A DNA stretch of 28,948 nt from Helicobacter sp. (GCA_022766795.1 JALEPE010000098.1:1-28948); one strand, 5' to 3'. Shown: positions 1-9,271, counted from the first letter of the stretch. Notes: generated by a model not told the origin, from the letters alone. A program made the numbers and translations.

Positions 1-1
1 T

Positions 2-3000
2 ATTATTTTGTATAGTGGAAAATCTCCACAATCCCTTTTTAAAATGCTTCTTGCCGCACTCAAAGATGATTTCAAAAAAGATTTAGAGAACACAAAAAAC
101 CAAAAAGAAAAATTACACAAAAACACAGAAAAATTAAAGCATTTTTGGCTACAAACAAAGGCATTTTTCTCTCGCCCTACACACACAAAGACGCAGACGC
201 AAGAAGCAGAAGACTCTATAACTAAAGATTTAAGCCCTTTAAACACACAAAGTATAGAATCTAAAACCATAGAAACACAAAGCACAGACGATGAGCCTCG
301 CCCACTGACCCTTCAAGAACTTATTGAACAAAACAAAGATAATCCACCACCATGTAAATTGGTGCATTTTAACTTTGATGACACGGAATCTGAAAATGAG
401 GAAAAGGCACTAGATGATACAGAGTTAAGCCAAGAGATTCCGCTTAATTTGGATATTCAAGATGAGATTGACACATTGCGTCAAGACATTGAATTACCAA
501 TGCGCGAGGATAATCCACTAGAGGATTCTACAATCCGTATCATCAATGCTAAAAATATCAAACCGCAAAGCTTTGATTCTATGCAGTTCAAAACGCAATC
601 TATGGCGAGTTTGGAAAATTTTAAACGTTTTGAAGAGCAATATTATAAGGATGATCCAGAGGAAGAAGAGCCTATTAAACTCATTAAACGCGATTGTATT
701 GCAGAATCGCAAGAGACTTTGCAACCAAGCGGCGAAATAGAGCCTCAAGATTCTGCACAAAAACCATCTGCAAAGACACAAATTCCGCAAACAAACCACA
801 CGCAAAAAAAACTAAAATCCTACCCTAAAAATCTTTACGCAATGACACCTTTCAGCGCATATTACGATAAAGAACCTGTCGGAACACACGATGGATTGGT
901 CAATACCGAGAATCCCTCGCCTTATCCACAAAAAAGTGATTTGCCTAGCACGATTTTCTACTATGGCGATAAAACAAGCACACGTCCGCTAAATCTCAAT
1001 GAGATTTCACAAAATGCAAAAACAGAAAAAACAGAACTACAAGAGGTAGCAGAAACACAAGCAATCACACAAAATACGGAATCTTTAGCACATACAGAAA
1101 CTACAGAAAACAGAGAAATACAAAGCGTAGAAACCCAACATACAAATATTGCGCTTGAGATTCCACCCATAACAGACAATACGAAATTCCAAAGCGCAGA
1201 GACAGAACAACCAACCCCCAAAATGCAGGTTGTAGAAAATGCCACCACTGCTCCACAACATTTAGAAGCAGTCGCAACACAAAATATGGCATTACAAGAA
1301 ACTGCGCAGAATGCAAAATCTCAAAACGTAGTGGAAGCAATACCAGAAGCTAATTCAAATCCAGCCCCAGAAATTGCCCCAATTAATCCCGTGCTTCCTA
1401 ATACAATTCCAGCCTTTAATTATGGATATTATCAAAATTTGCCCCAAGAGCATTTTGCATCTCAACCTACAATGCCGCAAACAATAAAAGTTGTGGAGGT
1501 TCCTGCGCCACAGCACACTATGCCAAGCCCACCACAACCACAGAATAATGCAGAATCCCAAAATATGGTAGAGACAATTAGTTTGTTTAAGGGCAATGCG
1601 ATTCTACAAACTGCACAGCTTGCACCAGTGCAAACAACGGAATCCCAAAGCGCACAAGAGATGAAACCTCAAATTATGCCAGAGCCAGCCCCACAGATTT
1701 CGCAAGCTCCACAGCCCGCACCCGCGCAAATTATAGAATCACAATCCGCACAGCAAGCACAAAGTGCGATTCCACAAAATAACGCAATACCTAATGAAAT
1801 GCACAAGGAATATATGTTGCCAAGCATTGATTTTTTGCAATTTCCTAAACACGCACACATTGAGATTGATGAAGGCGAGATTGATAGAAAAATCAATGAT
1901 TTGCTCAATAAAATGCGTGTATTCAAGATTGAGGGCGATATTGTCCGCACCTATTCGGGTCCAATTGTTACGACATTTGAATTTCGCCCCAATGCTAATG
2001 TGAAAGTTTCTAGGATTCTAACCTTGCAAGATGATTTAGCGATGGCATTGCGCGCTAAGACAATTCGTATTCAAGCTCCGATTCCAGGCAAAGATGTGGT
2101 GGGGATTGAAATTCCAAACGGACAAGTAGAGACAATTTATCTGCGTGAAATTTTGGACAGCCAAGCCTTTGTCAGCGCAACTTCTCCACTAACTCTTGCT
2201 TTGGGCAAGGATATTGTTGGGAATCCTTTTGTTGCAGATTTAAAGAAACTTCCGCATTTACTCATCGCTGGAACAACTGGAAGCGGTAAGAGCGTGGGCG
2301 TGAATGCAATGATTTTATCGTTATTGTATAGGAATCCACCCGATAAATTAAAACTCATTATGGTGGATCCTAAAATGGTGGAATTTAGTATGTATAATGA
2401 CATTCCACATCTTTTAACGCCCGTTATTACCGACCCTAAAAATGCGATTTTTGCTCTTGATGTCGCGGTTAAAGAAATGGAACGCAGAAATGCACTCATT
2501 AGCGAAGCAAGGGTAAAAAACATTGATAGCTACAATCAGAAGGCGGAAATTGAGGGCTTTGAGCCATTCCCTTATATTGTGATTATTATTGATGAATTAG
2601 CGGATTTGATGATGACAGGCGGCAAGGAAGCCGAAGCCTCTATTTCTCGTTTAACACAAATGGCGCGCTCAAGCGGAATCCATTTAATTGTTGCAACGCA
2701 ACGTCCAAGTGTTGATGTCGTTACGGGGCTCATTAAAGCAAATTTGCCCTCACGCATTAGCTATAAAGTAGGGCAAAAGATTGATTCTAAAGTGATTTTA
2801 GATTGCCACGGAGCAGAATCACTACTGGGCAATGGGGATATGCTTTTTGCCGCAGGAGGTGGAAATGTTATACGCTTACACGCACCATTTAGCACAGAAG
2901 AGGAAATTGAACGCATTGTAGATTTTATTAAAGCACAATGCCCACCGCAATATGACCCTAGTTTTAATGCAAATGTTGAACGCACAAATTCACAATTTAA

Positions 3001-3193
3001 TGGCGAAGCCGACGAATTGTATGAGGAAGCAAAGCAAATTATGCTAGAGAGCGGGAAAACTAGCATTAGCTATTTGCAGCGCCGATTTAATGTCGGCTAT
3101 AATAGAGCGGCAAATATCATTGAGCAAATGGAAATACGTGGATTTTTAAGCAAACCAAATACCAAAGGGATACGCGAGATTATCGGCGAATAA
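2..3193 (+). CDS. ftsK: DNA translocase FtsK (5' end missing)
   Basis: Cytoplasmic and linker part of FtsK/SpoIIIE, the membrane-anchored ATPase that pumps chromosomal DNA through the division septum and assists dimer resolution. The frame is open to the first bases. The TTG at position 8 is the first possible start in the window but is probably not the true one: the N-terminal membrane helices expected in the family are absent, so they should lie upstream. Residues are numbered from position 8. About 50-590 are a low-complexity linker rich in Gln, Thr, Ala, Pro and Glu with repeated ESQ/ETQ words. The motor follows from about 600, with Walker A GTTGSGKS near 755 and Walker B (IVIIIDELADLMM) near 857-870. 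The C-terminal winged-helix gamma domain occupies about 1001-1055 (LQRRFNVGYNRAANIIEQM). The linker makes the protein longer than typical. The family call is secure. Confidence 0.95.
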   Translation: MILYSGKSPQSLFKMLLAALKDDFKKDLENTKNQKEKLHKNTEKLKHFWLQTKAFFSRPTHTKTQTQEAEDSITKDLSPLNTQSIESKTIETQSTDDEPRPLTLQELIEQNKDNPPPCKLVHFNFDDTESENEEKALDDTELSQEIPLNLDIQDEIDTLRQDIELPMREDNPLEDSTIRIINAKNIKPQSFDSMQFKTQSMASLENFKRFEEQYYKDDPEEEEPIKLIKRDCIAESQETLQPSGEIEPQDSAQKPSAKTQIPQTNHTQKKLKSYPKNLYAMTPFSAYYDKEPVGTHDGLVNTENPSPYPQKSDLPSTIFYYGDKTSTRPLNLNEISQNAKTEKTELQEVAETQAITQNTESLAHTETTENREIQSVETQHTNIALEIPPITDNTKFQSAETEQPTPKMQVVENATTAPQHLEAVATQNMALQETAQNAKSQNVVEAIPEANSNPAPEIAPINPVLPNTIPAFNYGYYQNLPQEHFASQPTMPQTIKVVEVPAPQHTMPSPPQPQNNAESQNMVETISLFKGNAILQTAQLAPVQTTESQSAQEMKPQIMPEPAPQISQAPQPAPAQIIESQSAQQAQSAIPQNNAIPNEMHKEYMLPSIDFLQFPKHAHIEIDEGEIDRKINDLLNKMRVFKIEGDIVRTYSGPIVTTFEFRPNANVKVSRILTLQDDLAMALRAKTIRIQAPIPGKDVVGIEIPNGQVETIYLREILDSQAFVSATSPLTLALGKDIVGNPFVADLKKLPHLLIAGTTGSGKSVGVNAMILSLLYRNPPDKLKLIMVDPKMVEFSMYNDIPHLLTPVITDPKNAIFALDVAVKEMERRNALISEARVKNIDSYNQKAEIEGFEPFPYIVIIIDELADLMMTGGKEAEASISRLTQMARSSGIHLIVATQRPSVDVVTGLIKANLPSRISYKVGQKIDSKVILDCHGAESLLGNGDMLFAAGGGNVIRLHAPFSTEEEIERIVDFIKAQCPPQYDPSFNANVERTNSQFNGEADELYEEAKQIMLESGKTSISYLQRRFNVGYNRAANIIEQMEIRGFLSKPNTKGIREIIGE

Positions 3194-3235
3194 TTGTAAA
3201 ATCACAATAGTATTTGTTGTTTTAAGAAAAGTTTT

Positions 3236-3243
3236 GATAAAAT
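3236..3243 (+). promoter_or_regulatory. Possible -10 box of the tig-clpP-def operon
   Basis: GATAAAAT, containing TAAAAT (5 of 6 matches to TATAAT), lies about 38 nt before the tig start in the 87-nt gap after ftsK. No convincing -35 is visible, which is common for the main sigma factor in Campylobacterota. The prediction rests on motif and position only. Confidence 0.4.
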
Positions 3244-3280
3244 CGGCAATCACTTAATTTCAAATTGGAGCATAAGAAGA

Positions 3281-4582
3281 ATGAATGCGAGTTTAAAGGT
3301 TAATAAAGTAGATAGCGCAAATGCTACTGCACAAGCTACGATTCCAGTAGATAAACTAAACAAAGCACTAGACAAAGTTACAAAAGCAGCCTCTAAGAAT
3401 CTTAAAATTGATGGATTCCGCAAGGGGCACGTTCCTGCAGCTATCATCAAAAAACAATATGGCGCACAACTAGAACAAGACGCACAAAGAGAATGCGTGC
3501 AGGATTTGCTAAAAGATATTTTAAAAGAGTTAGAAATTGAAGCGTTTAATTTACTAGGAGATCCACGTATTACAAAATTTGAAAAAAAAGATGAGGGGAT
3601 TGAATTAGAAGTTGAAGTGAGTCTAGCACCAACAATTATCCTAGATAAAGTTGAGGATTGTATCCCAGAAGTCAAAATTCCAGAAGTACAAGATGCAGAT
3701 ATTGAAAAACGTTTAGAAGATATTGCGAATGCTAGAGCACCACTCGTAAAAATTGAAGATGGCAGACGCAAGCTCAAAGATGGAGAATATGCGAAAATTG
3801 ACTTTGAGGGCTTTATTGATGGCAAAGCATTTGAAGGTGGAAAAGCGGAAAATTACCTATTGAAAATCGGTAGTAAATCGTTCATTGAAGGCTTTGAGGA
3901 ACAGCTTATTGGAATGAAAAGAGGCGAGGAAAAAGATGTTAATGTAACATTTCCAGAGAATTATCAAGCACAGGATTTAGCAGGCAAACCTGCAGTATTT
4001 AAGGTAAAATTGCAAGAAATCCAAACAAAAGGTAAAATTGAAGTAGATGATAATTTTGCAAAAACTCTATTTCCAGACGACAAAGACGCGAATGTAGAGG
4101 GATTAAAAGCAAAAATCAAAGAGCAATTACAATCCGAAAAAAAACAAGAAGTATATAACAATACATTAAAAGAACAACTTGTGAATAACCTAAATCAAAC
4201 AATCCAATTTGACTTGCCGAAGTCTGTGGTAGAACAAGAAATGGATTTATTGCTGAGAAACGCATTTATGGCTCTGTCAAAAGAGGAACAAGAAAAGTTA
4301 GCAAAAGATAAAGATGCAATGCTGGCAAAACGTGAGGAACAAAGAGAGAATGCACAAAAAAGTGTGCGTGTAACATTGGTGATTGATGCGATTGCAAAAC
4401 GCGATAATATCCAGATTCCAGATAATGAAGTCATTAACACAATTTATTACGAGGCAATGGCAATGCGCCAAGATCCAAAAGCAATGTTTGAATACTACAA
4501 AAACAATAATTTGATTCCAGCCGTAAAAATGGCAATGCTTGAGGATAAAGTGCTAACAGCATTGTTGGATAAAAGGGCGTAA
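3281..4582 (+). CDS. tig: Trigger factor, ribosome-bound chaperone and prolyl isomerase
   Basis: Trigger factor binds near the ribosomal exit tunnel and shields nascent chains. The 433 residues match the usual family length. The N-terminal ribosome-binding domain carries the signature loop GFRKGHVP at residues 45-52. An FKBP-type PPIase domain covers roughly 155-245, with the pattern DFEGFIDGKAFEGG and IEGFEEQLIGMKRGEE. The rest is the helical, charged C-terminal chaperone domain. A GGAG at about 3267-3270 precedes the ATG. The stop codon is directly followed by the ATG of clpP (TAAATG), so the two are almost certainly cotranscribed and probably translationally coupled. Pairing a nascent-chain chaperone with ClpP is common in bacteria. 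Nothing unusual is seen. Confidence 0.96.
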   Translation: MNASLKVNKVDSANATAQATIPVDKLNKALDKVTKAASKNLKIDGFRKGHVPAAIIKKQYGAQLEQDAQRECVQDLLKDILKELEIEAFNLLGDPRITKFEKKDEGIELEVEVSLAPTIILDKVEDCIPEVKIPEVQDADIEKRLEDIANARAPLVKIEDGRRKLKDGEYAKIDFEGFIDGKAFEGGKAENYLLKIGSKSFIEGFEEQLIGMKRGEEKDVNVTFPENYQAQDLAGKPAVFKVKLQEIQTKGKIEVDDNFAKTLFPDDKDANVEGLKAKIKEQLQSEKKQEVYNNTLKEQLVNNLNQTIQFDLPKSVVEQEMDLLLRNAFMALSKEEQEKLAKDKDAMLAKREEQRENAQKSVRVTLVIDAIAKRDNIQIPDNEVINTIYYEAMAMRQDPKAMFEYYKNNNLIPAVKMAMLEDKVLTALLDKRA

Positions 4583-5173
4583 ATGAGTTATTATGTGCCA
4601 ACGGTTATTGAAAAATCCGGGCGAGGCGAACGCGCATACGATATTTACTCAAGACTATTAAAAGACCGCATTATTTTGCTAAGCGGACAGATTGATGATG
4701 GTGTCGCTTCATCAATCGTAGCGCAGTTACTATTTTTAGAGGCAGAAGATCCTGAAAAAGATATTTATTTGTATATCAACTCTCCGGGTGGGGTTGTAAC
4801 AAGTGGATTAAGTATTTATGATACAATGAATTATGTGAAGCCTGATATTAGCACAATTTGTATCGGACAAGCAGCAAGTATGGGGGCATTTTTGCTTAGT
4901 TGTGGCACAAAAGGCAAACGCTACTCCCTGCCAAACTCGCGCATTATGATTCATCAGCCATTAGGTGGTGCGCAAGGGCAAGCCACAGAAATTGAAATTC
5001 AAGCTAAAGAGATTTTGCGCTTAAAGGCAAGCTTGAATGCAATCCTAGCAAGAAACACAAACCAACCGCTAGACAAAATTGCAAAAGATACAGATAGAGA
5101 CTTTTATCTAAGTGCAAAAGAAGCACAAGAATATGGTTTGATTGATAGCGTATTGGAAAAAAGTCTAAAATAA
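4583..5173 (+). CDS. clpP: ATP-dependent Clp protease proteolytic subunit
   Basis: Serine peptidase subunit that forms the double-ring chamber used with ClpA/ClpX-type unfoldases. At 196 residues it has family length. The catalytic triad is complete: Ser99 in GQAASMGAFLL, His124 in MIHQPLGG, and Asp173 in DTDRDFYLSA. The spacing (25 and 49 residues) matches E. coli ClpP. The oxyanion strand INSPGG is at 65-70. The start abuts the tig stop, and the AAAAGGG within the end of tig is the likely ribosome-binding site. It belongs to the operon tig-clpP-GGDEF protein-def, which adds peptide deformylase to the protein-maturation theme. Confidence 0.97.
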   Translation: MSYYVPTVIEKSGRGERAYDIYSRLLKDRIILLSGQIDDGVASSIVAQLLFLEAEDPEKDIYLYINSPGGVVTSGLSIYDTMNYVKPDISTICIGQAASMGAFLLSCGTKGKRYSLPNSRIMIHQPLGGAQGQATEIEIQAKEILRLKASLNAILARNTNQPLDKIAKDTDRDFYLSAKEAQEYGLIDSVLEKSLK

Positions 5174-5184
5174 GGAGTTGCTTT

Positions 5185-6285
5185 ATGAAAGATGATTTTG
5201 GATCGTTTGAGGGATTACAAAGCTTTGAAGCACGTGGAATCGGAGATTCTAACTCTGAAAACACATTTTCATCTTTTGGTATGGACGATTCCGCACAATC
5301 TGAAAATTCTAATGTAAGCAAGAGTGATACAGCCGCTGGAACTTTAGGGGAATACGGACTAAAAGTTATCCAAGAATTGAGCGCAAATGGAATCGCTCCA
5401 ACACCTTATAATTACAGAATCTATTTTGAAAAATTGCTCGCAAATCAAACACAACAGCTTAAAGACAATGCTTCCCAACACGTAGAAAACGATCAGCGTC
5501 CGGCAGAACAACAAGTCGCCCTAGAAGCAAAAGTTATCAAAGCGCAAAGTTATATGGTGAATACCTTACAGCAAGTTGGTGTGCTTGTTAAAAATCTTAG
5601 ACTAATGCAAGGTATTTTGCGTAAGCACGAACAAGAAGTGGAAACAACAAATAATGCCATTGCGATTCAAAACATCATTGCGGTCTTTCAAAAAGAATTG
5701 GATAAACTAGGAGAGGTGATTGAACATCAACTTCTTGATGTCAAAAACGCTCACGATAAAGCTGTATCGGCGATTGAAGACATTAATAATGGGGTTATTT
5801 GTAATAGCGCATACGGAATCTACAACCGCCGCTTCCTAGAAAAACGCGTTGAATCAGAAGCGGAATCGGGAAGCATAGGGGGGGGATATAAATCCTCTTT
5901 GATTTTAGTGCATATTTCTAAAAATCTTGAAAAACGTGTGAATTCTGATAAAACGGCATCAATTATTAACCGCTCTTTGTCAAAAATCTTACAAAAGGTT
6001 GCAAATCGTAGCGATATTGTTGCATACTATGAAAATGGAATCTTTGGAATCTTGCTGAGCCATAGCGACAAAGAAGAGGCGAAACATTTTGCAAATCGGC
6101 TCATTGAAAAGGTCGTTGCAACAAATATTATCATTGGAGATGAGGAAATTTCCTTAAATGTTTGCACGGGAATTGCCGAAATCAACGAATTAACAAAGCC
6201 AAAAGATATTATCAAAAATGCCCTAGAAGCACTTAAAAAGGCAATTAATAACAATATCTCTTTTGTCGTATATGGAGCTAAATAA
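5185..6285 (+). CDS. GGDEF-fold protein with degenerate active site
   Basis: A 366-residue protein starting 11 nt after clpP with a good AAGGAG site. Residues about 1-60 are Ser/Glu/Asp-rich and look disordered. About 60-190 are helical and probably coiled. From about 205 a GGDEF-like domain can be followed: AYGIYNRRFLEKR resembles the usual LTGLYNRR segment, and LNVCTGIAEI near 325 resembles the late SIGIA strand. At the signature turn (about residues 282-288) the sequence is YYENGIFGILL where active cyclases have YGGDEFAIIL, so GGDEF has become ENGIF and the metal-binding and catalytic acidic residues are lost. I infer no diguanylate cyclase activity; it may be a structural or signalling partner. 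No transmembrane segment is seen. Its place between clpP and def suggests coexpression with protein-quality genes. Family is moderately sure; function is unknown. Confidence 0.75.
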   Translation: MKDDFGSFEGLQSFEARGIGDSNSENTFSSFGMDDSAQSENSNVSKSDTAAGTLGEYGLKVIQELSANGIAPTPYNYRIYFEKLLANQTQQLKDNASQHVENDQRPAEQQVALEAKVIKAQSYMVNTLQQVGVLVKNLRLMQGILRKHEQEVETTNNAIAIQNIIAVFQKELDKLGEVIEHQLLDVKNAHDKAVSAIEDINNGVICNSAYGIYNRRFLEKRVESEAESGSIGGGYKSSLILVHISKNLEKRVNSDKTASIINRSLSKILQKVANRSDIVAYYENGIFGILLSHSDKEEAKHFANRLIEKVVATNIIIGDEEISLNVCTGIAEINELTKPKDIIKNALEALKKAINNNISFVVYGAK

Positions 6286-6287
6286 TA

Positions 6288-6794
6288 ATGTTAGAGGTCA
6301 TTACTTATCCCAATCCCTTACTGCGCCAAATCTCAAAACCCGTTGAGGTGTTTGATGAGGAATTGCACGATTTATTAGATGAAATGTATGATGTAATGAT
6401 TGCTAAAAATGGGGTTGGAATCTCGGCGATTCAGGTGGCTAAACCTATTCGTGCGTTGCTCATTTGTATTCCCGATGAAGAAGGCAACCAGCACAAAGAA
6501 AATTTATTGGAAGTGATTAACCCAGAAATTATTGAAAAAAATGGGGAAATCATTTTTAGTGAAGGGTGCTTAAGTGTGCCGGAATTTTATGAGGATATTA
6601 AGCGCGCAAATACAATTAAAATCACTTATCAAGATCGTTTTGGAAAAAGCCAAGAGATTGTAGCAACAGATTACCTAGCGGTAGCTTTTCAGCACGAAAT
6701 TGACCATTTAAATGGTGTTTTATTTATTGATAAACTTTCAATCGTTAAACGCAAAAAATTTGAAAAAGGCTTAAAGCAGAAACATAAATTTTAA
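6288..6794 (+). CDS. def: Peptide deformylase
   Basis: Metalloenzyme that removes the formyl group from the initiator methionine of new proteins. All three family motifs are present in the 168 residues: GVGISAIQ (42-49; family pattern GxGxxAxQ), EGCLSVP (92-98, metal-binding Cys94), and HEIDH (136-140, the two metal-binding His plus the catalytic Glu). It starts 2 nt after the GGDEF-like gene stop and is the last gene of the tig operon. Length is normal and nothing is missing. Confidence 0.97.
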   Translation: MLEVITYPNPLLRQISKPVEVFDEELHDLLDEMYDVMIAKNGVGISAIQVAKPIRALLICIPDEEGNQHKENLLEVINPEIIEKNGEIIFSEGCLSVPEFYEDIKRANTIKITYQDRFGKSQEIVATDYLAVAFQHEIDHLNGVLFIDKLSIVKRKKFEKGLKQKHKF

Positions 6795-6811
6795 CAATAC
6801 TAACTTTCTCT

Positions 6812-6835
6812 GCTATGGAATTGCAAGATTCTAGC
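6812..6835 (+). terminator. Weak hairpin after def
   Basis: GCTA-(TG)-GAAT pairs with ATTC-TAGC around a 6-nt loop, 18 nt after the def stop, followed by a short ATTTCTT stretch. The stem has a 2-nt bulge and is AT-rich, so it is a poor intrinsic terminator at best. Reported because no better candidate exists in the 148-nt gap. Confidence 0.25.
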
Positions 6836-6942
6836 ATTTCTTAAAAATTATCTAAAAAATTTTGACTTTAACTCCTAAATTAAAATATCTTTAAGCAATT
6901 CTTTGATTTATTAAATCTTAAATTTGAAACAAGGAATAAAGA

Positions 6943-7482
6943 GTGTTGATGAAGTTTAAGGACAAAGAACCAAAGGTGGCAAGTAATGTGTTTATTGCGG
7001 AAGGTGCTAAAATAATTGGAGCAGTGGAGATTGGTGAGGATTCTAGCGTGTGGTTTAATTGTGTGCTTAGGGGAGATGTTAATTCCATTAAAATTGGCAA
7101 ACGCACCAATATCCAAGATTTAACAACCTTGCACGTATGGCATAAGACTTATGATGCAAAAGGCGCAGAAGTTGATGCGGGTTATCCTGTGGAGATTGGC
7201 GATGATGTAACCATAGGACATAATTGTGTGATTCACGCCTGTATCTTAAAGAATCGTGTTTTAGTGGGAATGAATGCTGTGGTAATGGACGGAGCAATCA
7301 TAGAAGAAGATAGCATTGTTGGAGCCGGGAGCGTTGTAACAAAAGGTAAAAAATTTCCACCCCGCTCTTTAATCTTGGGGAATCCTGCAAAATTTATAAG
7401 AGAACTTAAAGATGAGGAGATTGCACAAATTAAAGAATCTGCGCAAAATTATGTGCGTTTTAAGAATGATTTTTTACTTTAA
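6943..7482 (+). CDS. Gamma-class carbonic anhydrase-like hexapeptide-repeat protein
   Basis: A left-handed beta-helix protein of the YrdA/gamma carbonic anhydrase family, 179 residues. Hexapeptide repeats run from about 12 to 150, for example VEIGDDVTIGHNCVIHAC and VLVGMNAVVMDGAIIEEDS. The three zinc-ligand histidines expected in the family are present at 64 (TTLHVW), 93 (IGHN) and 98 (VIHAC). The RGD (43-45) and NIQD (56-59) segments are also conserved. It may hydrate CO2 or be a structural relative; sequence alone cannot decide. Three start codons lie in a row, GTG 6943, TTG 6946 and ATG 6949. AAGGA at 6931-6935 sits 7 nt from the GTG and 13 nt from the ATG, which favours the GTG. Probably monocistronic. 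Confidence 0.88.
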   Translation: MLMKFKDKEPKVASNVFIAEGAKIIGAVEIGEDSSVWFNCVLRGDVNSIKIGKRTNIQDLTTLHVWHKTYDAKGAEVDAGYPVEIGDDVTIGHNCVIHACILKNRVLVGMNAVVMDGAIIEEDSIVGAGSVVTKGKKFPPRSLILGNPAKFIRELKDEEIAQIKESAQNYVRFKNDFLL

Positions 7483-7577
7483 GATTCCAATTATTGACGA
7501 TACAAAATGTTACTTTTTGAATACATAAAGCGATAAAAGTGTAGAAACTTCAATAAATTTTTAACTTTCTTTAGTAC

Positions 7578-7583
7578 TATAAT
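7578..7583 (+). promoter_or_regulatory. -10 box of the lctP-lutABC operon
   Basis: A perfect TATAAT lies 35 nt before the lctP ATG. The upstream sequence is AT-rich with no clear -35, as is usual in this group. It implies a leader of roughly 30 nt. A second AT-rich TATAAA at 7591-7596 is a weaker alternative. No clear operator palindrome was seen beside it. Confidence 0.6.
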
Positions 7584-7618
7584 GGGTTTGTATAAAATTT
7601 AAAAAAGGAGTTTATGCT

Positions 7619-9262
7619 ATGTGGCAACAAGTTGTTGATCCGTTGGGAAGTATTTGGCTAAGTGCAGCAGTGGCGTTTTTGCCGATTCTGTGCTTTTTGC
7701 TTTGTTTGTTAGTGTTTAAGCTAAAAGGTTACCAAGCAGGGTTTATCACCGTGATTGTCGCAACTTTGATTGCGTTTTTTATCTATGGAATGCCTTTCTC
7801 TTTGATTGGTGCAAGTTTTGTGCAGGGTTTTGCGCAAGGAATGTGGCCGATTGCTTGGATTATCATTGCGGCGATTTTCCTTTACAAACTTAGTGTAAAA
7901 TCAGGTTCTTTTGAAGTGATTAAGCAGAGTGTTATTTCTATCACACCTGACCATAGAATCCAAGTGATTTTAATTGGCTTTTGCTTCGGCTCTTTCTTGG
8001 AGGGTGCAATCGGCTTTGGTGGTCCCGTTGCAATCACTGCTGCGTTACTTGTAGGACTTGGGTTAAAACCCCTTTATGCAGCAGGACTTTGCTTGATTGC
8101 AAATACCGCTCCTGTAGCATTTGGTGCGGTTGGGATTCCAATTATTGCGATGACAAACCTTGTGGGCGTAGAACAATACGCGGTTTCTGCAATGGTGGGT
8201 AGAATGCTTGTGCCTTTAAGCCTTTCTGTGCCATTTTTTATCGTCTTTTTGATGGACGGATTCAAAGGAGTTAAAGAAACTTTCCCCGCAATTTTGGTTG
8301 CAGCTGTAAGCTTCACTGGGACACAATTTTTTAGTTCAAACTATTTGGGTGCAGAGTTGCCCGATATTGTTTCTGCGATTGTTTCTCTAGCTTGTACAAC
8401 AATCTTTTTGAAAGCGTGGCAACCTAAAAATATTTTCCGCCTTGATGACAAAAAAGATTTCTCTAATCAACAAAAATTAGAGCTTGGAGTCATTGTTAGA
8501 GCGTGGATGCCTTTTATTTTGCTTATTATTTGTATTGTGATTTGGACACAACCTTGGTTTAAGGCACTCTTTGCAAAGGGCGCAATCTTTGATTATACGC
8601 AAGTTACCATTATGTTTAACAATATCCAAAGTGGAATCGTAGATCCAAATGGCAAGGCTGTTGGATTAAGTTTGCCGATTAACTTTATCGCGCTCCAAGC
8701 AGGAACAGCGATTTTACTTGCGGCGTTTTTGACAATTTGGACGCTAAAAATTAAGGCAAATGACGCGGGAGAGTGCTTTTGGGAGACTTTAAAGGAAATG
8801 GCGATTCCTTGTATTACTATCGGGCTTGTTGTTGCGTTTGCTTTCATTGCAAAAAATTCTGCAATGAGTGCGACTTTAGGAACTGCTTTGGCACAAACCG
8901 GACAAGCTTTCTCTTTCTTTAGCCCAGTGATTGGGTGGTTAGGCGTATTTATCACAGGGAGCGATACAAGCGCAAACTTGCTATTTGGTCCATTACAACA
9001 AGTAACCGCTAGGGAGTTAGGCATTAGTGAGGCATTATTCTTAGCGGCAAACTCTGTGGGTGGTGTTGTGGGAAAAATGATTTCTCCGCAATCTATTGCC
9101 ATTGCGTGTGCAGCGGTTGGTTTAGTTGGCAAAGAATCCGATTTGTTTAAATTCACATTGAAATATTCTATTGGCTTTATTTTGTTGATTGGAATTTGGA
9201 CATTTATCATTGCAACAATGCTTGGAGCTATCATTCCAGAAATTGTCCCTTTGGTTAAATAA
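7619..9262 (+). CDS. lctP: L-lactate permease
   Basis: Inner-membrane proton-linked lactate (and related 2-hydroxy acid) transporter of the LctP family. The 547 residues match family length and form about 12-14 hydrophobic helices. Recognisable segments include GSFLEGAIGFGGPVAI near residues 122-140, the family hallmark loop, and the late GSDTSANLLFGPLQ segment near 445-460. The start is set by AAGGAG at 7605-7610 with 8-nt spacing; another ATG at 7614 is out of frame. It is the first gene of an operon with the lactate-oxidising LutABC complex 9 nt downstream, which strongly supports lactate as substrate. Confidence 0.95.
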   Translation: MWQQVVDPLGSIWLSAAVAFLPILCFLLCLLVFKLKGYQAGFITVIVATLIAFFIYGMPFSLIGASFVQGFAQGMWPIAWIIIAAIFLYKLSVKSGSFEVIKQSVISITPDHRIQVILIGFCFGSFLEGAIGFGGPVAITAALLVGLGLKPLYAAGLCLIANTAPVAFGAVGIPIIAMTNLVGVEQYAVSAMVGRMLVPLSLSVPFFIVFLMDGFKGVKETFPAILVAAVSFTGTQFFSSNYLGAELPDIVSAIVSLACTTIFLKAWQPKNIFRLDDKKDFSNQQKLELGVIVRAWMPFILLIICIVIWTQPWFKALFAKGAIFDYTQVTIMFNNIQSGIVDPNGKAVGLSLPINFIALQAGTAILLAAFLTIWTLKIKANDAGECFWETLKEMAIPCITIGLVVAFAFIAKNSAMSATLGTALAQTGQAFSFFSPVIGWLGVFITGSDTSANLLFGPLQQVTARELGISEALFLAANSVGGVVGKMISPQSIAIACAAVGLVGKESDLFKFTLKYSIGFILLIGIWTFIIATMLGAIIPEIVPLVK

Positions 9263-9271
9263 GGAATCGCA

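Noticed and set aside
2137..2523. 128-codon frame on the minus strand inside ftsK
   Set aside because: It is antisense to the conserved FtsK motor domain, with no ribosome-binding site or recognisable domain.
3250..3825. 191-codon frame on the minus strand inside tig
   Set aside because: It is antisense to the conserved trigger factor ribosome-binding domain and Ser-rich without family motifs.
5185..6285. Active diguanylate cyclase
   Set aside because: The catalytic GGDEF residues are replaced by ENGIF, so an active-enzyme call cannot be supported.
8593..9234. 213-codon frame on the minus strand inside lctP
   Set aside because: It is antisense to a clear membrane transporter; long antisense frames are common opposite such codon usage.
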